Positions 28,154 through 37,600 are shown, counted from the first letter of the stretch. The stretch: DNA of 64,000 nucleotides from an uncultured Acidimicrobiaceae bacterium (GCA_937975915.1 CALJTY010000030.1:492733-556732), one strand, 5' to 3'. The notes: a model not told the origin generated them from the sequence alone. A program made the numbers and translations.

Positions 28154-28462
28154 ATGTACGTATTAGGCGAATTTTTACTCTTGTCGGCGCTACTTGTAGC
28201 TGTTCTTTCAGTTTGGAACGGACTTACAGGAACACTAAAGCTCGATGGTCCAATCCGGATGATTCCAATTATTGGTTCACACCAAGACCTTGGAATGGCA
28301 ATCCTTATGATTTGGGCCGTAGGCGTTCAACCAGCAGCTGGTTGGGGAATTACAACAAGCCACGCTTGGATGAACGTAGTTATTAACGGTGCCATCGTAT
28401 TTGGCTTCATTCCACTTAAGGATGCAGTTGTCTCAATGGTTTCAAAGGGCCTGCGCGCCTAG
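28154..28462 (+). CDS. Unrecognised small membrane protein
   Basis: A 102-residue hydrophobic protein with about three predicted membrane segments (residues 3-22, 43-62 and 74-95) and short polar links; positives at the very C-terminus (SKGLRA). It matches no family I recognise. Signals of strong expression are unusual for this window: a long leader, a near-perfect Shine-Dalgarno, its own intrinsic terminator, and no neighbour in the same transcript. It may be an abundant envelope or bioenergetic protein; no function is claimed. Confidence 0.8.
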   Translation: MYVLGEFLLLSALLVAVLSVWNGLTGTLKLDGPIRMIPIIGSHQDLGMAILMIWAVGVQPAAGWGITTSHAWMNVVINGAIVFGFIPLKDAVVSMVSKGLRA

Positions 28463-28481
28463 TTGTTCAAGTTTCAATAAA

Positions 28482-28512
28482 AACGCCCGCCAGTTATCTG
28501 GCGGGCGTTTTT
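28482..28512 (+). terminator. Intrinsic terminator after the 102-residue membrane protein gene
   Basis: A perfect 12-bp stem (28482-28493 with 28498-28509; GC-rich core CGCCCGCCAG), TTAT loop, then a run of five T ending at 28512. It is the only classical GC hairpin plus T-run I find in the window. Confidence 0.92.
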
Positions 28513-28519
28513 GCTTCTC

Positions 28520-28525
28520 TATAGT
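28520..28525 (+). promoter_or_regulatory. Candidate -10 element for acs
   Basis: TATAGT just past the terminator, 36 nt before the acs ATG; it would give a leader of about 30 nt. Confidence 0.4.
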
Positions 28526-28561
28526 CTTTCAATACACAACAGCGAAAAGATTGGACTTTTG

Positions 28562-30532
28562 ATGGCTGAATCGAAACTTGAAGCGTGGCTTGAAGAAACA
28601 AGGTCTTTTCCTCCATCTCCTGAATTTGCTGCTCAAGCAAACGCCCAACCAGGCATCTACAACGAAGCCTCAACGGATCCCGTTGCATGGTGGCGAGAGC
28701 AAGCTAATCGGCTCCGCTGGGACGTCGCTCCTACGAAGACCCTTGAGTGGGACTTACCCTTTGCTCGCTGGTTCTCAGACGGCAAACTTAATGCGAGTGT
28801 GAGCTGCGTTGATCGACACGTTGATGATGGCAGAGGCGACAAAGTTGCCTACCACTGGATTGGTGATGCAGAAGGTGAAGAACGAACCATTACTTACAGC
28901 GATCTTTTGAAAATGGTGTCACAAACAGCAAACGCACTCAGTGAGCTTGGCGTTAAGAAGGGCGACCGAGTTGCTGTCTACATGCCAATGATTCCTGAAG
29001 CAGTGGTCGCCATGCTTGCAATCGTGCGCCTTGGTGCCGCACACTCGGTGGTCTTTGGTGGTTTCTCAGCAGACGCTTTATCGAGTCGAATTCTGGACTC
29101 AGATTGTCAGTTCGTCGTGACCGCCGACGGTGCATTTAGACGTGGGGCAGTGAGTCCACTTAAGCCCGCAATTGATGAAGCTCTTCAATCATGTCCCAAC
29201 GTGAAAGCTGTTCTGGTTGTTAAGCGCACCGGACAAGAAGTTAACTGGGTTGAGGGAAGAGACCACTGGTGGCACGAGACTGTTGAGCGTCAGCCTGAAA
29301 CGCATGTTCCAGAATCATTCGATGCCGAACACACGATGTTCATCATGTACACCAGTGGAACCACCGGAAAGCCCAAAGGGATCTATCACACCACTGCCGG
29401 TTACTTAGTGGGAGCCGCCACCACGTATTTCAATGTTCTTGATGCGAAGCGTGACACTGACGTCAGTTGGACTGCTGCGGACATTGGATGGATTACCGGT
29501 CACAGTTACATCGTCTACGGACCGCTAATAAATGGAATGACGCAGGTCATGTACGAAGGTCTCCCTGACTCAGGCGGTAAAGATCGCTGGTGGAAGATCA
29601 TTGAGAAGTACAAAGTGACTGTCCTCTACACAGCGCCAACCACAATTCGAATGTTGATGAAGTGGGGGGAAGAACTTCCAAAATCGAGAGACCTTTCTTC
29701 ACTTCGCCTTCTTGGAACCGTTGGTGAACCCATTAACCCTGAAGCATGGATGTGGTACCGAGAAAACATCGGAGCCAACAAATGCCCAATCGTTGACACA
29801 TGGTGGCAAACAGAAACTGGAACCATGATGATTGCTCCTCTTCCAGGAGTCACAGCAACCAAGCCAGGAGCTGCAATGCGAGCGCTTCCTGGGATTGGAG
29901 TTGACGTGGTCGACAACGAAGGCAATTCAGTCGGAAACGGCGAAGGTGGCTACCTCGTTCTTACAACTCCCTGGCCATCCATGACTCGTGGAATTTATGG
30001 TGACCCTGAACGTTTTAAGTCAACCTACTGGTCGAGGTTTCCAGGCAAATACTTCGCTGGTGACGGAGCTAAGAAGGATGAGAACGGTGACTTGTGGCTA
30101 CTGGGTCGTATTGATGATGTGATGAACATTTCAGGACACCGACTCTCAACCACCGAAGTTGAACACTCGCTCGTTGGCCACCAAGCGGTTGCTGAGGCAG
30201 CAGTTGTTGGTGCATCAGATGAATTGACGGGACAAGCAATTGTTGCGTTCGTAACTTTGAAGCAATCAGTGCTTGATGGTGGCGATGATCAGTCAGAGAT
30301 TGTTGAACAGTTACGTCAACATGTCTCTAAGACAATTAGTCCCATCGCCAAACCGCGCCAAATTATTTTGACACCGGAACTTCCAAAGACTCGCTCAGGC
30401 AAGATCATGCGCCGTCTGCTTTTAGACGTTGCAGAGCATCGTTCACTCGGTGACGTAACAACACTCACTGACCCAACGGTTGTGAACATGATCTCTGGGC
30501 TCATGGAGACGCACACCAGCACTGACGATTAG
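28562..30532 (+). CDS. acs: Acetyl-CoA synthetase
   Basis: AMP-forming activation of acetate to acetyl-CoA. ATP-loop YTSGTTGKPKG, WWQTETG, GRIDDVMNISGHRLST, and the C-terminal PKTRSGKIMRR lysine (the usual site of reversible acetylation) are present. The frame opens inside the terminator at 28511, but ATG 28562 gives a 656-residue protein of standard length beginning MAESKLE. It ends 3 nt from the convergent oxidoreductase stop. It allows growth on acetate or scavenging of overflow acetate. Confidence 0.96.
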   Translation: MAESKLEAWLEETRSFPPSPEFAAQANAQPGIYNEASTDPVAWWREQANRLRWDVAPTKTLEWDLPFARWFSDGKLNASVSCVDRHVDDGRGDKVAYHWIGDAEGEERTITYSDLLKMVSQTANALSELGVKKGDRVAVYMPMIPEAVVAMLAIVRLGAAHSVVFGGFSADALSSRILDSDCQFVVTADGAFRRGAVSPLKPAIDEALQSCPNVKAVLVVKRTGQEVNWVEGRDHWWHETVERQPETHVPESFDAEHTMFIMYTSGTTGKPKGIYHTTAGYLVGAATTYFNVLDAKRDTDVSWTAADIGWITGHSYIVYGPLINGMTQVMYEGLPDSGGKDRWWKIIEKYKVTVLYTAPTTIRMLMKWGEELPKSRDLSSLRLLGTVGEPINPEAWMWYRENIGANKCPIVDTWWQTETGTMMIAPLPGVTATKPGAAMRALPGIGVDVVDNEGNSVGNGEGGYLVLTTPWPSMTRGIYGDPERFKSTYWSRFPGKYFAGDGAKKDENGDLWLLGRIDDVMNISGHRLSTTEVEHSLVGHQAVAEAAVVGASDELTGQAIVAFVTLKQSVLDGGDDQSEIVEQLRQHVSKTISPIAKPRQIILTPELPKTRSGKIMRRLLLDVAEHRSLGDVTTLTDPTVVNMISGLMETHTSTDD

Positions 30533-30535
30533 TTG

Positions 30536-31975
30536 CTAGGAATCAAAGCCAAGGCCAAACAAGTCCATGGTCTTCAACCAGAGATTTCGCTTTCCTTCAT
30601 TCTCATCGGCACGCTTAATTGACCATTTTGTAAGACTAATGAAGAACCATCTAAACGGTTCAGGAGGAAATGGCATCGGTTTTTTGCGGACCATTGTCAA
30701 CTTTGTTCGTTCCGTATCCAGACCATCTAAAAGATCCAACATGGTGTTTGCACCAAAGCGAGTAGCTCCAACGCCAAGCCCGGTGTAACCCAGGACGTAG
30801 GCGACCTTCCCGCTGTGTGCAGTGCCCCAGAAGGGCGAGAATCTCGTGCACGTGTCGATGACCCCGCCCCAGGCGTGAGTGAATTTAATTCCTGCGAGCT
30901 GGGGGAACGTCTTTAGGAAGTGTTCAGCGAGCATTGCGTAGGTTTCCGCGTTGTATTCAGGCTCGCTCGTGACCTTGCCTCGGAAGTTATAGATCGCGTC
31001 ATAGCCGCCCCACAAAATACAGTGGTCCTTTGTCAGTCGGTAATAGTGAAACTGATTTCCAGCGTCCGAAACTCCTTCATGACCATCCCACCCAATGCTC
31101 TCGAGTTGCTCTTCGTTCAGAGGTTCGGTTACAAGTTGAAAGTCATAGACCGGGACGACGTATTTACGAGCCTTTTTGACGAGGGAAGGAAAAACATTGG
31201 TGGCGAGTGCGACCTTCGCAGCGGTAACTGCACCATAAGGAGTGTGAACGCGAACGGCGCCATCAAGGTCTTCGAGGCGTTCGACTTTTGAGTTCTCGAA
31301 AATTTTCACTCCGAGCGACAAGCACACCTTCTCGAGACCCCAAACCAGTCGTGCAGGATCCACTAGAGCTGTTCCGTCTACATCGAATAGTGCACCTTCA
31401 TAGATGGGAGAGTGGATTCGCTTTTGAACTTCTTCCTTGGAGAGAACTTCTACATGATCTCCAAATTCATTGCGCAGCCGTGCATCTTCGGCCATGTCTT
31501 TAAACTGCCAAGGAGCAACGGCAACGCTTAGCTCACCAGTTCGTTCCCAGTCACATTCAATGGCATAGCGTTTTACGGTTGCCTCAATCTCATCGAGATT
31601 TTCACGGCCAAGTCGCTCAATTATTCGCATCTCGTCCGCGTACCGGTGCATTCCGTTTCCGAAACCATGGGTGAGTGAAGAAGAACAGAAGCCACCGTTG
31701 CGACCTGAAGCACCAGCACCAGTTTCGTATTGCTCGACAATAACTATTTCTCGACTGGGATCTCGCTCCTTGGCGAGCAGAGCGGTCCAGAGACCGGTGT
31801 AACCGGCGCCGACAATGCAGAGGTCTGCTCCAACATCACCAATCAGAGCAGAATGGGATTCAGGCTCAAGAGGGTCAGAGTCCAGCCACCAGAGATCCGG
31901 CTGCACATCGGAGAGGTGGCGTAAGACGAAGGGATCCTTCTTCTCCATTTGTGTCCAACCAACGGTTGGAATCAC
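30536..31975 (-). CDS. FAD-dependent oxidoreductase (DAO family, PuuB-like)
   Basis: Flavoprotein of the D-amino-acid/gamma-glutamylputrescine oxidase family. The dinucleotide motif CIVGAGYTGLWTALLAKERD (about residues 52-71) and the GAGASGRNGGF segment typical of amine oxidases of this group are clear; the C-terminal GYTGLGVGATRFGAN closes the FAD site. 479 residues from GTG 31975; ATG 31948 is an alternative start. Substrate is probably an amine or N-methyl/amino acid, not determined. It is divergent from the FAH-family gene across a 174-bp region with repeats. Confidence 0.82.
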   Translation of the reverse strand: MIPTVGWTQMEKKDPFVLRHLSDVQPDLWWLDSDPLEPESHSALIGDVGADLCIVGAGYTGLWTALLAKERDPSREIVIVEQYETGAGASGRNGGFCSSSLTHGFGNGMHRYADEMRIIERLGRENLDEIEATVKRYAIECDWERTGELSVAVAPWQFKDMAEDARLRNEFGDHVEVLSKEEVQKRIHSPIYEGALFDVDGTALVDPARLVWGLEKVCLSLGVKIFENSKVERLEDLDGAVRVHTPYGAVTAAKVALATNVFPSLVKKARKYVVPVYDFQLVTEPLNEEQLESIGWDGHEGVSDAGNQFHYYRLTKDHCILWGGYDAIYNFRGKVTSEPEYNAETYAMLAEHFLKTFPQLAGIKFTHAWGGVIDTCTRFSPFWGTAHSGKVAYVLGYTGLGVGATRFGANTMLDLLDGLDTERTKLTMVRKKPMPFPPEPFRWFFISLTKWSIKRADENEGKRNLWLKTMDLFGLGFDS

Positions 31976-32018
31976 CCTCTCTAGGTACAGCGATTTCGCA
32001 ACTACTTCTATTACGAAC

Positions 32019-32036
32019 GCCAGTTTTCAAACCGGC
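32019..32036. promoter_or_regulatory. Near-perfect 18-bp palindrome in the divergent control region
   Basis: GCCAGTTT-TC-AAACCGGC, half-sites complementary except for one position, midway between the oxidoreductase and FAH-family genes. It has the size of a dimeric repressor site; the regulator is unknown. Confidence 0.4.
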
Positions 32037-32071
32037 CTACTCAACAATTGTATCTAAACATTGAGAAAAAA

Positions 32072-32098
32072 CAGGTACGAGCAGGTAGCAATCAGGTA
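32072..32098 (+). repeat. Three phased CAGGTA direct repeats
   Basis: CAGGTA at 32072-32077, 32082-32087 and 32093-32098, spaced 10 and 11 bp, so all on one face of the helix. They lie just upstream of the TANNNT candidate TAAACT (32112-32117) for the FAH-family gene, in the position expected of an activator or repressor array. Confidence 0.55.
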
Positions 32099-32111
32099 CT
32101 GAAAATAGTCC

Positions 32112-32117
32112 TAAACT
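32112..32117 (+). promoter_or_regulatory. Candidate -10 element for the FAH-family gene
   Basis: TAAACT, 32 nt before the ATG at 32150; this gene would have a leader and uses the AAGGGA ribosome site. Confidence 0.4.
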
Positions 32118-32149
32118 GGCTAATCACGCATTGCCAACTAAAGGGACAC

Positions 32150-33001
32150 ATGAGACTCGCCAACGTTGACGGCCGCACGACAATTATTTCTGAAGAAGGA
32201 CTCATTGACGTCCAAACTGCTTCGGACGGAGCATTCTCGAGTTCCGTCGATAAGGCAATCAACAACCTCGATGCTCTCAAAAAGTGGTTCTACGACACTG
32301 ATCCGGCACCGACCACAGTCGCAACCCTCGATGAAATAATGAGTCGCAACGACCTTGGCCCAGTGATTGAAAACCCGTCGCAAATTTTCGCCATTGGACT
32401 TAACTACCGCACCCACGCCGAAGAGATGAAGCTCGTCTTGCCAACTCGACCAATGGTCTTTACAAAATTTCAATCTTCAATCACGGGCGCAAACTCATCC
32501 TTCAAGATCCCCTCAGAAACAACGGACTGGGAAGCAGAGCTAGTAGTTGTTTTCGGAAAGCGCGCTCGAAACGTTTCGGTAGAAGATGCACTCAGCTACG
32601 TTGCTGGATACTGCACTGGAAACGACCTCAGTGACCGTGAACTTCAAATGGCAGGATCGCCAGCACAGTTCTCACTTGGAAAGTCTCACGAGAATTTCTC
32701 ACCAATTGGTCCATGGCTCACAACAGCTGACGACATTGAAAATCCGAACGATCTTCGAATCAGCTGCAGTATTAATGGAACCAAGTATCAGAACTCAAAC
32801 ACGAGTGACATGGTTTTCACTGTTGCAGAACTTGTTTCCTACGTTTCATCGGTATGTGAGATCCGTCCAGGCGACATCATGTTCACTGGAAGCCCGCACG
32901 GTGTGGGTCAAGGTCAAACTCCAAAGATGTTCCTTAAGCCTGGCGATGTTGTTGAAACAACCATCGATGGACTTGGAACGCTTCGAAACAAGGGTATTTA
33001 A
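32150..33001 (+). CDS. Fumarylacetoacetate hydrolase family protein
   Basis: Member of the FAH / 2-keto-4-pentenoate hydratase superfamily, which cleave or hydrate C-C bonds of beta-dicarbonyl-type acids with a divalent metal. Seen are IFAIGLNYRTHAEE, metal-ligand region DWEAELVVVFGKRAR, GYCTGNDLSDRELQ, and GDIMFTGSPHGVG. The frame opens at 32048, but ATG 32150 behind AAGGGA gives a 283-residue protein of family length. Substrate unknown; pairing with a divergent amine-oxidase-like gene suggests a small catabolic module. Confidence 0.85.
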   Translation: MRLANVDGRTTIISEEGLIDVQTASDGAFSSSVDKAINNLDALKKWFYDTDPAPTTVATLDEIMSRNDLGPVIENPSQIFAIGLNYRTHAEEMKLVLPTRPMVFTKFQSSITGANSSFKIPSETTDWEAELVVVFGKRARNVSVEDALSYVAGYCTGNDLSDRELQMAGSPAQFSLGKSHENFSPIGPWLTTADDIENPNDLRISCSINGTKYQNSNTSDMVFTVAELVSYVSSVCEIRPGDIMFTGSPHGVGQGQTPKMFLKPGDVVETTIDGLGTLRNKGI

Positions 33002-33005
33002 GTCC

Positions 33006-33084
33006 TGGTCGGGCTGGGGAGATTTGAACTCCCGATCTCTCGGCCCCCAGCCGAGCGCTCTAGACCAAACTAAGCCACAGCCCG
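33006..33084 (-). tRNA. tRNA-Pro (anticodon GGG)
   Basis: Minus-strand cloverleaf: acceptor CGGGCTG/CAGCCCG, anticodon stem CTCGG/CCGAG with loop CTGGGGG (anticodon GGG, plus-strand 33046-33048), T arm GGGAG-TTCAAAT-CTCCC, discriminator A, encoded CCA (33006-33008). It lies 4 nt past the FAH-family gene on the opposite strand and downstream of the thiO-thiS unit. Confidence 0.95.
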
Positions 33085-33097
33085 TGAAGGGAAAATC

Positions 33098-33256
33098 CTA
33101 CTGGCTTGAACGTTGCGAACCGTGAGCCTGATCAGGGTGCAGCAACCACGCACGAGCCTCGCAAAGATGCAAAACAATTTCACCTGGCAGCTTTGTCTTG
33201 ATGGCTTCAGCAATTCGTTCATCGATTGCAGTTATTAGATCATTGTTAATTGTCAT
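33098..33256 (-). CDS. Possible 52-residue protein downstream of thiS
   Basis: A short ATG-initiated frame 12 nt after the thiS stop on the same strand, ending 13 nt before tRNA-Pro. The product (MTINNDLITAIDERIAEAI at its start) has an amphipathic N-terminal helix and a His/Trp-containing C-terminal half. AGAAAG is a weak ribosome site. Composition is protein-like and it fills exactly the space between thiS and the tRNA, but I recognise no family. It is not ThiG. Confidence 0.42.
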   Translation of the reverse strand: MTINNDLITAIDERIAEAIKTKLPGEIVLHLCEARAWLLHPDQAHGSQRSSQ

Positions 33257-33268
33257 TTGTAGAACTTT

Positions 33269-33457
33269 CTAGCCACCAGCAGCGGCAGTCACTATTTCAA
33301 TTACATCACTGTCTTTCAGTGCTGTTGTGTTCCATGCAGATTTACTAATAATTTCGCCATTAATTGCTACGGCAACGCCACGAGGAGTGATCCCCTCATG
33401 AACGAGCAACTGCTCGATCGTTCCCTGGAAAGAAGACTGATTTCCGTTCAAAATCAC
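33269..33457 (-). CDS. thiS: Sulfur carrier protein ThiS
   Basis: A 62-residue ubiquitin-fold sulfur carrier ending in the required Gly-Gly (TAAAGG), which is adenylated and thiocarboxylated to feed thiazole formation in thiamine synthesis. The VAVAINGEIISKSAWN segment is typical. It overlaps thiO by 4 nt. The expected partner thiG is not next to it. Confidence 0.93.
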   Translation of the reverse strand: MILNGNQSSFQGTIEQLLVHEGITPRGVAVAINGEIISKSAWNTTALKDSDVIEIVTAAAGG

Positions 33458-34521
33458 TTTGCTCTCGCATTCGCAAACTCAAGAGCCTGCTGGGAGGCCA
33501 GGGGAGCAAGTGTTATGCCATGGCGGTAGTGACCAGAACTCCAAGCCCAGTTAGGGGTCTTAAGTTCTTCGAAGAATGGTTCGTGATTTGGCGCAGCTGG
33601 CCTAAGACCAATTCGCGTTTCGACGATTTCGGCTGTTTCGAGTGCAGGGAAAACTTCAAGTGCATCACGGAGAAGACGTTGGAGTTCACCAGCTTCCACA
33701 ACGGCATTACCGCTTTCATCAGAAGACGCGCCAACAACGTTGTAACCACCGGGGCGGCTCACTAAGTAGATCTTTCTACCTCGAACAAAGGCTCGAACCA
33801 TTGGCTCGGTGCTTCGATCGAATCCTTGCATGCGAACAGTAATCCCTCGAACCGGACGAAGGGAATTTTCGCCACTGGTGAGAATTCCAGATGGAAGCGT
33901 CGATGAGCCAGTTGCGATTATTCCTGTAGAGGCTTGATGGGAGCCTGAAGCAGTTCGAACCTGAACTCCGCTTGATGAAGGGACAACCTCTTCAACAAAA
34001 TCACCGCGTAGGTTGACCTGAAGCTTTTCTAGAGCGCGAAGTAGTGCTGTGATCGCTTGATCTGGGTCGAGCCAAGCATCATCTCGCAACAGAATGCCCT
34101 CGTTTATTCGCGGAGAGATGTTTTCAAACATCGTTGGGTTGCTGTCTTTGTCAACACTCGAAACACGGGCCTGGAATTCTGTGGCGAGCTCAAGGTGCTG
34201 TTGTACAAGTCTCTTGTCTGCATTGTCCCAACCAACGAGAAGTGTCCCTACCTGGTGAATTTGAATCTTTTCACCGCAGAGGGATTCAATCTCACTCGAT
34301 AAAAGTTGCCAAGCGGGCGTTGACCTCATTTGAACTGAATACTGAGACTGTTCTCCGCTTGTAATTTCGCCACCAGGGGCCAGCATCCCAGCGGCCGCAA
34401 ATGTCGCTCCTTTGGCAAGATGTGGATCGAATAGATCGACAGAAAAACCGGCCTGGGCAAGCCGGTAAGCGCTCAGAAGGCCAATTATTCCGCCACCAAC
34501 AACAATCGAACTTTTACTCAC
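33454..34521 (-). CDS. thiO: Glycine oxidase ThiO
   Basis: FAD enzyme oxidising glycine to dehydroglycine for the thiazole moiety of thiamine. GGGIIGLLSAYRLAQAGFSVDLFD is split here as the dinucleotide fold at residues 8-31; the ending segment HYRHGITLAPL is the ThiO signature. 355 residues, GTG start fixed by TACTGT 6 nt upstream. It is the first gene of thiO-thiS and is divergent from gltB. Confidence 0.92.
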   Translation of the reverse strand: MSKSSIVVGGGIIGLLSAYRLAQAGFSVDLFDPHLAKGATFAAAGMLAPGGEITSGEQSQYSVQMRSTPAWQLLSSEIESLCGEKIQIHQVGTLLVGWDNADKRLVQQHLELATEFQARVSSVDKDSNPTMFENISPRINEGILLRDDAWLDPDQAITALLRALEKLQVNLRGDFVEEVVPSSSGVQVRTASGSHQASTGIIATGSSTLPSGILTSGENSLRPVRGITVRMQGFDRSTEPMVRAFVRGRKIYLVSRPGGYNVVGASSDESGNAVVEAGELQRLLRDALEVFPALETAEIVETRIGLRPAAPNHEPFFEELKTPNWAWSSGHYRHGITLAPLASQQALEFANARAK

Positions 34522-34527
34522 CCCACC

Positions 34528-34533
34528 ACAGTA
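34528..34533 (-). promoter_or_regulatory. -10 element for thiO
   Basis: TACTGT on the minus strand, 6 nt before GTG 34521; leaderless geometry excludes a TPP riboswitch in a 5' leader for this transcript. Confidence 0.55.
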
Positions 34534-34561
34534 GGCGTGGCACGAGTAATTGCAGATTCGT

Positions 34562-34567
34562 TATACT
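34562..34567 (+). promoter_or_regulatory. Candidate -10 element for gltB
   Basis: TATACT, 36 nt before the gltB ATG, a strong match to the sigma-70 -10 box. Confidence 0.5.
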
Positions 34568-34580
34568 TATTTCGGGTCAG

Positions 34581-34600
34581 CGTTGTCCCACTAGACAACG
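34581..34600 (+). promoter_or_regulatory. Perfect 7-bp inverted repeat in front of gltB
   Basis: CGTTGTC-CCACTA-GACAACG ends 3 nt before the gltB ATG. As RNA it is a 7-bp hairpin covering the place of a ribosome site; as DNA it is a 20-bp operator-sized palindrome. No Shine-Dalgarno is visible here. Confidence 0.6.
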
Positions 34601-34603
34601 AAT

Positions 34604-37600
34604 ATGACAAAAACTCTCTACGACCCCAATTTTGAGCACGACGCCTGTGGCGTTGGAATGGTTGCTGATCTCACAGCAACACCAACTCACAAGAACGTCT
34701 TCGACGCTCTAACCATTCTTGAAAACATGGAGCACCGTGGCGCCACTGGAGCCGATACGGGCTCAGGTGACGGCGCAGGTCTTCTCATTCAAATGCCGGA
34801 CTCATTTATTCGTGAAGTCTTTGACAACGTGCCAGCTGCTGGTGACTACGGCGTTGCGTTCTGGATGATTCCAAAGCACTTAGTCATGAGTGACGTCCAG
34901 TCAACAATTGACAAGGCGCTCGCGAAGGTTTCTTTGAAGTCAAGTGGTTGGCGAGTGGTTCCGGTTGACTCTTCAATCCTTGGGCCAACATCATCAGCAT
35001 CAGAACCGGTCTTTATCCAACAACTCATTACCAGCAACGGTGCTGAAAGCCTTGAGCGATCACTCTTTGCTGCTCGAAAGATGCTGGAACATGAGCTTCC
35101 GATCTATGCGTCTTCATGTTCGCCGAACGTACTTATTTACAAAGGAATGCTCAGTTCGCCACAACTACGCCAATACTTTGATGATCTTCGCGATGAGCGT
35201 CTGATTACTTCAATCTCAGTAGTACACAGTCGCTTCTCAACCAACGTGTTGCCGAGATGGGAACTTGCTCAGCCATTCCGTTACATCTCGCACAACGGTG
35301 AAATCAACACCGTTCGCGGTAACCGAAACTGGATGACTGCTCGAGAAACAACACTTAAAAGCGATCTGCTTCCGGTTGAAGTTTCGGATCTGTATCCAAT
35401 CATTACTGACAACATGTCTGACTCTGCGAGTTTTGACGAAGTAGTTGAACTCCTTGTTCAGTCTGGAAGATCACTTCCACACGCAGTTCTCATGATGATT
35501 CCTGAGGCATGGGAAAAATCAACATTCATGAGTACCGAACGTCGTGATTTTTATCGCTACCACGCGGGACTCATGGAACCATGGGACGGACCGGCTTCAG
35601 TTACCTTCACCGATGGAAAAATTGTCGGAGCCGTGCTTGACCGTAATGGTCTTCGTCCAGCTCGTTACTGGGTCACCAAAGACAAGAGAGTCATCTTCGC
35701 TAGTGAAGTTGGAGTGGTTGATGTTGATCCAGCAAACATTGAACGAAAAGGTCGCTTGCAACCAGGACGAGTTTTCCTCGTAGACATCGAACAAGGTCGA
35801 ATCATCGACGACGAAGAACTCAAGGGAACCCTCGCAGCAAAAGCTCCGTACGGCCAGTGGTTAAAAGAACAGCAAATCTCACTAGATGAGATTGACGCTC
35901 GACCATGGCTCGCTCCAAGTCACGCTTCAGTAGTTAGACACCAGAAGAACTTTGGATATAGCGAAGAAGACCTTCGACTCATCATTAGACACATGGCACA
36001 AGTCGGTGAAGAGCCAATTGGTTCAATGGGTTCAGATGCGGCTTTGCCAGCACTTTCGAAACAACCTCGTCCAATCTTTGACTACTTCACACAACTGTTT
36101 GCTCAGGTTACAAACCCACCGCTAGACGCAATTAGAGAAGAACTTGTCACTTCAACACGAGTGACAATTGGCGGCGAAGACAACCTGCTGACCGAGACCG
36201 ACCGTCACGCTCACCAAATTGTTCTTCCATCACCTGTGCTCAGCATTGACGAATTCGCCAAGATCCGCTACATCGAAGAATCTGACAAGGCAGTAGGTTT
36301 TAAAACTTCAGTCGTCGAGGGATTGTTCCCCTCTAGTGGTTCTGGAACTGCAGGTGAGCGACTAGCTAAAGCAATCCAGGAAGTTACCAACGAAGTTGTT
36401 AAGGAAGTTCGCGCTGGAGCCAACATCATTCTTCTGTCTGACCGAAACGTCAACAAAGACTTCGCAGCTATTCCAAGTTTGCTACTTACCTCTGCTGTTC
36501 ATCACCGTCTGGTCGCTGAACACATCAGGACATCAGCGGCCCTGATTATTGAAGCTGGTGACGTTCGAGAAGTTCACCACGTTGCTTTGCTGCTCGGCTT
36601 CGGAGCTTCAGCCGTTTGTCCATACCTTGCGTATGAGTCAATTGATGATCTCGTTGAAAAGGGTGAATTAACCACTGCCGCTTCCGTTGACGCTAGATAC
36701 CTATACGGCAAGGGACTCAACAAGGGAATTGTTAAGACCATGTCCAAGATGGGTGTGTCAACCGTCGCAAGTTACGTAGGATCCCAGCTTTTCGAAGCAG
36801 TAGGAGTTTCTGACGACATTCTGTCTCGCTACTTCCCAGGCATGAAGTCGCGAATGGGTGGAGTAACACTTGAGCGCGTTGCACAAGACGTTCTCACCTG
36901 GCACTCTGACGCATACACACCTGCTGAAGGTGAGCGAATCGAAATTCGTAACAAGGGCGAGTACCAGTGGCGCCGTGACGGAGAAATTCACCTCTTCAAT
37001 CCACACACAGTGCAAAAACTGCAACACGCAACTCGTGAAAAGCGTTACGACATTTTCAAGGAATACACCAAGATGGTTGACGAGCAAAACGACGCGAAAG
37101 TCACGCTTCGCGGACTCTTCAATCTGAAGTCAGCTGCAACGCCAACTCCTCTCGACCAAGTTGAGAGCGTTTCATCAATCATCAAGAGATTCTCAACCGG
37201 TGCAATGTCATACGGTTCGATTTCCGGTGAGGCGCACGAAACCCTCGCCATCGCTATGAACCGCATTGGTGGAAAATCAAACACCGGCGAAGGTGGAGAA
37301 GACGAAGAGCGTTTCGACACTTCTGACCCACGCTTCAACCGTCGATCTTCCATCAAACAAGTTGCTTCAGGACGTTTTGGTGTCACGAGCCGTTACCTAG
37401 TTAATGCAGACGACATTCAAATCAAGATGGCTCAAGGAGCCAAGCCAGGAGAGGGTGGACAGCTACCTGGATCGAAGGTCTATCCGTGGGTAGCAAAAAC
37501 CAGACACTCGACACCAGGTGTTGGACTCATCTCACCACCACCTCACCACGACATTTATTCGATCGAAGACCTTAAGCAACTTATCTTCGACCTCAAGAAT

